Source: Pristionchus mayeri
Lineage: Eukaryota; Nematoda; Chromadorea; Rhabditida; Neodiplogasteridae
Reading direction: 5' to 3'
Assembly: GCA_036245805.1 (NCBI GenBank)
Contig: BTRK01000006.1
Location: 30,322,901 to 30,386,900, forward strand
Length of the DNA: 64,000 nucleotides
Below, in pieces: positions 57,601 to 64,000 of the stretch (its first letter is position 1; each line of letters starts with the position of its first letter). The position numbers and the translations under genes are program-made. The notes below the pieces were generated by a model. It searched no databases. It was given only the letters and a program-made list of their open reading frames with translations, and was not told the origin of the DNA.

Positions 57601-59822
57601 TGATCCCTCCCTAGGGGCAATTAATCTTTCCACCTGAAGTAGGAGCCGAAATTTCAATTTTGATCTACAAAAATCGATAATTACAAACTTGCGAATTGGA
57701 CCACGTGTTATACATCATTCGAAAGAGCGTGAAAAGTTATTCATGAATCTACGTTTTCACAAAAGTTGGTCAAGAAGGTCGCGCAAAAATTGTAAAAGTA
57801 TGAAACATTTCGCCATTTTACACAAATTTGGTGCCAGCTACCCATCTTAAATGCCCAACTTCATCCCAGATTTGACATATATTATGTGCAATTCATCGTA
57901 GAATCCGAAAATGTTGTGAAACCGGCAAATATTCGGTGCCCAAGAACCGAAAAGATGGTCGGTATGGAGCGTACTCCACCCAAAATTTCGCTTCAAATTA
58001 TCTTTTTCTTCGTTTTTAAGCAGTATTTGAACATTTTGGTCGAAATATTGTCATTACCAACATGTTGCAACATAATGCGACACGTCTCACCTCTTTATGA
58101 TTTGAATAAAAAATTTCGATTTTCAGACCCAAAAATTTTCAAGTTTTTTTCTGAGACAAAATTTATTTCTGAGACAAAATTGAAAAAAAAGATTATTTGC
58201 CCCTAGGGATCATATTCTGAAAGTTTGAGCCCCGGGCGATCATGTTGCCGGAGTTGTGCCACTATCGGAAGCTTTCACTGCGTTCTTATGGAGAACGCGT
58301 TTTAAGAGACTTCCACCCATCAGAGAACGTAACAACTGTGCAGTCCACGGATGGCTAACATATGAATTTTAAAAAATACGGACTTTTTAGATGTTTCGGT
58401 CCGAAGGTCGATTTTGAGCCCAAATTAACAAATCCTGGCGAAGAATGCTGAATTTTCAGTACATGTGCTTCTCATTACCCAAAAACACTTCAGCGTGGCT
58501 TAATTCGAGGATACCTTCATATTTACATGTCGATAAAGATGAAAATATGCTAAATTTGAAACCTTTTTTCCGACCCCGACAAAAGGGACAAAAAAGTCAA
58601 TATCTCAAGTCAATTTGGGCACAAAACAAACTTTGGACCAAAATATCTGAAAAAAAATCATTAAAAAAATTGTGTTCCGTTCATCCAGCGATATCGACTT
58701 TTTCAACCCCCAAAATGGACTGTAAACTTTTTCAAAATCGACCCCCGGCCTTAGTTATTGCGCCCGTCAATCAGCACTCGGGACCCATACTTCAGCAAAT
58801 CAGTACGGAAACAATCGAATTGTTAGGCCATCCGTGGACTTATTACGTTCTCTGGTGGAGGGTCTCTTAATAATTTAAGAAAAATTAAAAATCACTACTT
58901 GGCTGTTTTTTTCAAAAATTCGCATCAACCTTTCAGTCTGCACAATATTCAGGGGATTATTGGCACAACGTCATGTCACATCACATGCAAAATTTTGGAC
59001 TTGTAGCTCGTCGTAGAGCAAAGTTATGGTTTTTTTTTCAAAAATTTGGAGGTTTCGGAAAATAATAAACTAGGGAAATGCGGTCAACGAGTTTAGTAGT
59101 GGATTCTACGCAGCTTACACCACAAGAAGAGGGGTATGATAGGACAAATCTTTGTGTCCTACACATTTTTTATTCCCGATCTCAAATACGAAGAATAAAT
59201 GGCACTTCTTTACTTGAGGGGCCCGAGAGACCGAAAAATATCATATGCAGAGATCATTAGATGCATCTACGCTAACCGTCGTGCTATATTCTCTCAATTT
59301 TACCTTTTGATCACTCCAAACCATGAGTCGATTCATTCTAGAGGAAATTTATGGCAAAAAATAAGTTTGTAGCAACACCTCAGCACGGTATTGTATAATG
59401 AGTTCACCTGGCGCCCCCAGTAGAGGACATCCAGAAGATCGTCCTTGTCGGACCACTCGGAACCTGGACGGAGAGCCTTTGCCAGCTGGAATTGTACACC
59501 TTTCATCCTTATAACCAGTATGAAATATATGGATGGCGAATGAAGTTAAGTAAACATTGGAATTGTAAAACAACGGTTTCAGATGCAATTCATGTTAATC
59601 TGAGGTTAATCTGCATCAGTATGAAATTGTCTACTGTTGGGATTTAAGAACTCTAGTTAGCGATGAATTGATCATGAAACGGATGTTACGTAAAATATAG
59701 AAAATTGTGATACATTTAAACTAAACAAAGCCTTTAAAGGAATTTTCCACATGGCAACTCACGATCGCGCTCCATCCGCTTACTTCCTCGGTATTAGCAC
59801 GCTTCTTGGGAGATCCGGACAT
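51500..59822 (-). CDS. RAB5IF: RAB5IF / C20orf24 family membrane protein, 5 exons, 125 aa
   Basis: Small multi-pass membrane protein. Vertebrate members bind Rab5 and assist membrane-protein insertion and respiratory-chain assembly. Exons: 59763-59822, 59408-59485, 57289-57411, 51868-51919, 51500-51564. Phases agree and sum to 126 codons with the stop. Visible: basic start MSGSPKKRANTEE; the family block WSDKDDLLDVLYWGRQ; hydrophobic helix VFALVVGIVFGVIPLSG; a second hydrophobic stretch to YFVVNYQG; then GGFWELAKEGF and a last helix, FATFLVAWITTYSAIHHD, at the C-terminus. The human protein has the same order and similar length. Donors of exons 3 and 4 are gtcagt. Intron 3 (5.4 kb) holds M1c, repeat A and P19; intron 2 holds P16 and P18; intron 4 holds a LINE tail. 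The rest of intron 3 (about 51920-53485 and 56700-57288) shows no further gene. B3GLCT starts 430 bp downstream on the same strand. Confidence 0.92.
51633..51800 (-). mobile_element. LINE 3' tail fragment in RAB5IF intron 4
   Basis: A TA microsatellite is followed on the plus strand by tgctatttcgtacgaaataa and ggatctactcaggggaactg. Both blocks also occur at the 3' end of the LINE at 24274. It is a 5'-truncated insertion of the same or a sister family. Confidence 0.65.
53486..53713. mobile_element. M1c, 228-bp TTAA element in RAB5IF intron 3
   Basis: TTAA lies at 53482-53485 and 53714-53717. The ends agttaccggacgaggacga are inverted at the right. The interior matches M1a in the same orientation. 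Confidence 0.85.
54614..54690 (+). tRNA. tRNA-like sequence in P19 arm
   Basis: It has an A box (tggctcaattggtagcg), a T-arm gcggg/cccgc with loop ttcgatt, and a perfect B box, ggttcgattcc. The anticodon loop would read CTCTCGA (CTC at 34-36, T at 33), but the anticodon stem and acceptor stem pair poorly. The inverted copy is at 55141-55215. I call it a tRNA-derived element part. Confidence 0.45.
54852..55233 (+). CDS. Possible small secreted protein in P19 loop (weak)
   Basis: A frame with ATGs at 54852 and 54876 encodes a signal-peptide-like MNSICASFLAFIAPAFPQ and then YWPEDHAMDCEHG. A gtaaaa donor after 54984 and an acceptor ttttcaag at 55075 join it in phase to 51 more codons. Those codons run into the antisense tRNA-like arm, so the C-terminal half is probably arm sequence. 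I keep it because it is the third loop with a signal-peptide ORF, but chance is a real alternative. Confidence 0.25.
56611..56699 (-). tRNA. Class II tRNA-like pseudogene
   Basis: On the minus strand: catggcctagtggtctaagg (D-arm, A box, as in tRNA-Leu), a long middle part, then ggggttcgaatca (B box with one change). The 3' and 5' ends do not form an acceptor stem. It lies in RAB5IF intron 3. Confidence 0.4.
57518..58301. mobile_element. P16, 784-bp palindromic element (family F1) in RAB5IF intron 2
   Basis: TTAA lies at 57514-57517 and 58302-58305. The right end is the inverse of aacgcgttctc and the left end reads aacgcattatctgtaaga. The arms share tatgatc, aaactttcagaatatga and gggg blocks, and the left arm holds cattcgaaagagcgtg. 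The loop shows no gene. The right TTAA is shared with P18. Confidence 0.8.
58306..58866. mobile_element. P18, 561-bp element (family F3) in RAB5IF intron 2
   Basis: TTAA lies at 58302-58305 and 58867-58870. The ends are gagacttccacccatcagag and the inverse of gagaccctccaccagag. The interior matches 28650-28900 and 24029-24200 in P13, so it looks like a short derivative of the P13 family. Confidence 0.75.
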
Positions 59823-60849
59823 ATCTGTGAAGCTAACTGTAATAATGAAACGTTATGCTCTCATACGAACACGCAACAAATATTGAAACACGTAAAACAA
59901 ACGAAGAAATACGACAATTGTGTCGCGACAATCCGCAATTAATTGGCCGCAAGCGAAATTTTTAAGCTCATCAATGACCGGGACAGTGAAAAAGTAAAAA
60001 CTACGGTAGCCAGTCGAATACTGTTGTTTTTTGTTTTTCATTTTCTGAAACTATAAATTTGTTAGAGTTCTTTACGTACTAGTTAATCGAAACAATTTAC
60101 TGATAACCATCATTCGAAGAAATATTTGGATAAAGAATGCGATGAATGTAATAAATAATTCTTATTTAAGTTACGATCTGTGGGGAAATTGACCCCCATT
60201 ATTAATTTTCCATCCGATAAACGGTTCCGGAATAACCTGTGACAGCATATACAAAAAAGCGAAAAATAAAAAAAACACCAGGGGATGGTCAGAAATTATC
60301 AGGTTTAAGTTGCCTGATCCCAGCTCTCTTGCTTTTGCACATTCACTGCACGCGACGCACGGGATTTCGTCGTCGGCTGGCAACTATTGTACATGTTATA
60401 TAGATAGTTAACGATTTCACTAAACATTTACTGTTGCACATTCGTTCTTGCAATAAATTGTGCATTCCCTATTCTCTAAATATCAGAAATCTTGCCCATA
60501 CCGGGTTCTAAATCCATCCAACTTCCTGCATTTAAAATCTGCATCACTAGTTGGTTCATCCTTGTGGAGACTACCCGGGGGCATCTTTTCAACACCTTGA
60601 CAGAAAAGAAGCAGGTAAAGAGACAGGGAGAGGGGGGTGATAATTTCGACCTCATCGGCTAAGGTCACATCACTATCAGCCGTAATCCTCCACGGTCGTT
60701 CCACGAGGAAAGCACTTGCCGAGATAGAGAGAGCAAGGCATTTTACTTTCCTCCTTCTTTCAACATCTATTCTTCCATCTCTGCCTTTTCATAAGAACAT
60801 CTACTTTTCTTTGAGTTTATGAGCCATAGTTCAATATTAGGATCAGGAG
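59823..60849. promoter_or_regulatory. Divergent intergenic region between RAB5IF and the Pro-rich protein gene
   Basis: About 1 kb separates the RAB5IF start (minus) from the next start (plus), so promoters for both probably lie here. I see no certain TATA box. A possible 20-codon exon at about 60549-60617 (plus, ending aagcag|gtaaag) is not connected to anything. Confidence 0.35.
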
Positions 60850-61532
60850 ATGCATTGTCTGTGGTTGCTCTCCATGCTGAGTGTAACCAATGCGAACTTC
60901 CTCTTCCACCACTACTACGTCCATCCACAACAAGGGAACTGCGCCTGTGCATGCCCGTTCGTTCCCTTTTAGCAGCAGAAAGATAGTGTTCCTCCTTCAG
61001 TCCTCCACCTCCCCCTCCCCCTCCTCCTCCCTGCATCTGCCCCGCACCACAACCACAGCTCATACCCGTGATCACTCGATACATCCAGGTATGCATACAG
61101 TATTCTTCCATCTACAGTATCCCTCCAGGCACCTCCTTCTCCTTCAACGACTCTTCGTCCTCTTCCCCCTCCTCCTGCTCCTGTTCCTTCTCCTCCTCAT
61201 TATCCTCTCCCTCCTCCATCCGTCCCACCATCGATCACCTATTCATTCAATCAACCGGCTACAATCCATGTAAATATCCCCCATTAACTGGCAATTCAAT
61301 CAATAATCTGAAGGTTAATGGAGATCCCGATCAAATCTTCAAGAATCTGAAAGCGACAGAATTGCATGAGGTATTCGTGCCATCTTCTTATTCTAATAAT
61401 TCAGCCCTAATCAATTGGCAGATCAAACCGACGATGACGACCATAGGGAGCAACTCTTACAATCTCCAGCCAAACATTATCAATCCACCAATTATAAAAG
61501 GTCGGAGATGCATTACAAAAGCGAGAAAATAG
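60850..61532 (+). CDS. Secreted Cys/Pro-rich protein, 2 exons, 212 aa (candidate)
   Basis: Exon 1 (60850-60956) starts with a signal peptide, MHCLWLLSMLSVTNA, and ends in NCACAC. A 44-bp intron (gttcgt to cttcag, 60957-61000) joins in phase to exon 2 (61001-61532). That exon continues with about ten prolines, CICPAPQPQ, a Ser/Cys-rich run, and about 100 residues ending GRRCITKARK. The signal peptide plus CxCxC-polyPro-CxC layout resembles the N-termini of nematode ground-like secreted proteins, but no ground-like domain is visible. The frame has no stop for about 180 codons. The start is chosen for the signal peptide. A different splice that uses gtatgc at 61089 would change the C-terminus. 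Confidence 0.45.
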
Positions 61533-62060
61533 GAATCAGCCCCGATCAGTGTTGAAATGTTGTAGGACTATTAGGTGGAACTGGTTTCCTCCTCTCCCTA
61601 TTGCAATGAGATCCCATGTTCCTTCTACTTTTTATCCATGATCTATCATTTCTTTTAAATTGTGTCGAAATTTCCGAGTGGAAATGCCAGACATTGTAAA
61701 GGGACGACCACTCTCTCGTCCTATCATCGACGGTAACTTTAATTTACACTTATTATTTCAAACATCAGAAAATCAAAGATCAGTTTAGAGCCCGAAGTGT
61801 TCAATGATCCCAACAATATAATCAGAACATCAGTAATAAGAGAGCCTACCCTAATCAGGTATCAGCCTGAATCGGCTTTTCATCCTTCGTTCCAAATCAA
61901 AAGAAGTGAATGGTAGTGCTGCAACCTTCACGGTTGTCTGCCATCACTGCGGAGTGTCTCCTTGTAGAAATGAGCACTCGTTGAAAGTAGGAATGGACTG
62001 AGCATCTAGACTCTCAGGACTCACGTAGACGATGCCTTCTCTTCCTTCTCTTCCAATCCA
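61533..62060. other. Convergent intergenic stretch, no gene seen
   Basis: It lies between two convergent candidate genes. I found no repeat boundary or poly(A) signal that I can assign with confidence. Confidence 0.35.
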
Positions 62061-62636
62061 CTACTCACGAGGGAGCAAGATCTCACTCTCAGGTGAGGTA
62101 TCATCCATCCAATCCACTAGTTGTCTATTTGAGTAGCATGGATGAGAAGGTGCACACTCGTCCTTCTCCCATGGAAGATCAGCCAGTGAGAGAGATCCAT
62201 GTGAAGGAACAGCCACACCAATACGCTTCGAACGTTCGTTGATCACTGGAGACAGTTGAGTGGAGAGTAGTGCATCAGATGAATTCTCTTGCTCCTTCCT
62301 CTTCTCTCTTCCACGAGTATCCCATCGATGAGAGAGTAGAAGGGAGTAGGACAGTGGAAGGAAGGAGAACGAGATACGAAGATGATCCCATTTATGATCC
62401 ACCCCACAGGTTCATACCCACTCGTGACCATTAGGAATAGAAAGAATAAATGAGAGATGATTCAGATCATTGTCTGCCTCATCATCAGCCTCATTCTTGG
62501 ATGGAGTAGCCCCGGTTAATCGAGTTGTCGACGAGAGATCGACGTCGTTAGTCGTCAGAAGAGATGCGATACTCAGTGAGAGGGAAGAGACCGAACCCGC
62601 ATCTCTATTCCTCCCACGCACGTAGATGGATATCAA
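62061..62636 (-). CDS. Unidentified minus-strand gene, last exons (candidate)
   Basis: I do not recognise it. One frame (62412-62636) is Ser/Thr/Asp-rich (SLLTTNDVDLSSTTRLTGA) and ends HEW at a gtatga donor. After about 140 pyrimidine-rich bases an acceptor ending gagag would join in phase to a tail beginning KRKEQENSSDALLSTQLSP and ending SEILLPRE at a stop (62061). The unspliced second frame also reads a hydrophobic stretch before this tail, so a membrane segment is an alternative. No upstream exon is found within the window. Confidence 0.35.
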
Positions 62637-62739
62637 GTGTTGCCCGTTCCCTTACATGATCTCGCTAATAAATATATATTGCATTATTCAAATGAGTAAT
62701 AGACTTGACGATGACGAATAAATATTCAAATGTAGATAT

Positions 62740-62955
62740 AATCGACACTTCTGCAGTACCAGAATGAGAGGGGTAGGAATGATGAAGAGGTATGATAGGA
62801 TAGGGTATGACGGTATAGCTGGTGAGTACCATGCGTTACGGTTAGTTAGTAATTTTAGTGATTAATTTTCGACCATCACCTACCCTATCCTGTCATACCT
62901 CTTCATCATTCCTACCCCTCTCATTCTGGTACGACATACTGCAGAAGTGCCGATA
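62740..62955. repeat. P23, palindrome of about 215 bp
   Basis: Arms of about 70 bp share cttctgcagta, ccagaatgagaggggtagga and tgatgaagaggtatga and their complements. The loop is about 65 bp. It stops just short of the TTAA of P17. Confidence 0.65.
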
Positions 62956-62969
62956 TCATCATATATTAA

Positions 62970-63848
62970 AACGCGTTCTCTGTAAGAATGGGAGAGGGAG
63001 TGGCACAATGCTTCAAAATGATCGAATCGAGCTGTAACTTGGAGGAGGTAATATATATGAGTAGGAAACACTTCCACATAAAAAGTAGGTCAATAGCTCA
63101 ACTTTTTAACCTTCCTAAAAACTCAAAAATACGGCCACATGCTATATGCCATTCGAAAGAGCATCAAAAGATATGTATAAATCTCGCTTTTCATCGAGTT
63201 TCATGCAAATTGACGTCCTCTGTGCATGGAAACGTAAATATTTTTAAGGTTTTTGATTTTTATCGATACAAAGATTTCCTATTTCCAATTTTATGACCAG
63301 TAGATGCGCCCTGAATTTTTACATAAGAGAAATTTTTTCAATTCAAGAAACTCGTTCCTCCTAGTGGTCATATCATGCATTCTATAAGAAAAAATCGTAG
63401 CGTGGGTTCGAATCCCACCCAAAGGATATTTGTTGCAAAGTTTTTTTCGAACCTATTTCATCCCAAAATTGTTTCTCTTGCCTCTGTTTTTGACTCATTT
63501 TGGGATAAAAACACAATTCCGGGATGAAATAGGTTCGTAAAAAACTTTGCAAAAATATCCTTGGGTGGGATTCGAACCCACGCTACGATTTTTTGTTATA
63601 AAATGCATGATATGACCACTAGGAGGAACGAGTTTCTTGAATTGAAAAATTTTCTCCTTTGTAAAAATTCAGGGCGCATCTACTGGTCATAAAATTGGAA
63701 ATAGGAAATCTTTGTATCGATAAAAATCAAAAACCTTAAAAATATTTACGTTTTCATGCACAGAGGACGTCAATTTTCATGAAACTCTATGAAAAGCGAG
63801 ATTTATGCATATCTTTTGATGCTCTTTCGAATGGTATATAACATGTGG
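62970..63848. mobile_element. P17, palindromic element (family F1), right arm cut by a LINE
   Basis: TTAA at 62966-62969 is followed by aacgcgttctctgtaaga. The arms pair around about 63480 and carry cattcgaaagagcatc and a tRNA-like block. The right arm stops at 63848, mid-motif, where RTE-like sequence begins, so its terminus and second TTAA lie beyond the window or are lost. Confidence 0.8.
63360..63425 (+). other. tRNA-like sequence in P17 arm
   Basis: cctagtggtca (A-box-like) is followed by a perfect T-arm gtggg/cccac with loop ttcgaat. The anticodon region is A-rich and does not pair. The inverted copy is at about 63557-63620. It sits at the same arm position as in P8 and P15. Confidence 0.45.
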
Positions 63849-64000
63849 CTCTCGCGAATCAAGGCATTCACTCAACACTGATTGACCTTTTGAGAAGATT
63901 TTACGAGGGAACAACCACGAAAATACAAGTCAACGAAAGCAAAGTGCAAGTGAACGTACGAAGAGGAGTGAAACAGGGTGATACCATTTCCCCTAAACTC
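63848..64000 (+). mobile_element. RTE-like retrotransposon, 5'-truncated, continues past window
   Basis: An open frame to the last base encodes reverse transcriptase fingers/palm: NQGIHSTLIDLLRRFYEG, VNVRRGVKQGDTISPKL. The RGVxQGDTISPKL motif is typical of RTE-clade elements. It begins abruptly inside the P17 right arm, as expected for a 5'-truncated insertion. Confidence 0.75.

Noticed and set aside
60767..61111. Minus-strand Gly-rich frame of 114 codons
   Set aside because: Complement of the polyproline exon on the plus strand.

Overview
This is animal nuclear DNA, about 60% A+T, from an invertebrate that is most likely a nematode. The basis is several introns of only 44-80 bp beside transposon-inflated ones, compact same-strand gene spacing, small secreted proteins, and a repeat load of mariner, CR1/jockey-like and RTE-like elements plus many palindromic elements. 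I cannot name the species. No single open reading frame shows the main genes. I rebuilt them by joining exons whose splice phases agree.

Layout. 1-11,000: repeats, mostly inverted, with no gene I can support. 11,174-22,902: one 11.7-kb palindromic element (P0) split by nested insertions. These are a 366-bp MITE, a palindrome (P8) carrying a secreted-protein gene in its loop, two LINE fragments joined tail to tail, and two palindromes (P9, P10) sharing a TTAA, one holding tRNA-like units. 24,029-32,144: a second large palindrome (P13) with a nearly full-length LINE in its left arm and another palindrome (P12) in its right arm. 32,989-36,634: a small TTAA element abutting palindrome P15, whose loop holds a mariner and an EGF/transmembrane gene.

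36,727-59,822 is the genic part. RAB5IF (C20orf24 family, minus, 51,500-59,822, 5 exons, 125 aa) is followed 430 bp later by B3GLCT (beta-1,3-glucosyltransferase, minus, 39,603-51,069, 15 exons, 457 aa, ending in an REEL ER-retention signal). Next comes an unidentified minus-strand gene (36,727-38,926). A one-exon secreted six-cysteine protein gene (39,004-39,270) lies on the plus strand between the last two. Palindromes, minisatellites and LINE tails fill the introns. 60,850-62,636 has two candidate genes. The window ends in a palindrome (P17) cut by a 5'-truncated RTE-like retrotransposon.

The main discovery is a population of long palindromic elements. Nine or more copies, from at least six terminal families, are flanked by TTAA on both sides. 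They nest in or abut one another at shared TTAA sites, several carry tRNA-derived T-arm/B-box sequence in their arms, and two or three carry spliced genes for secreted or membrane proteins in the loop. Undisturbed sister arms provide empty sites that confirm several insertions.
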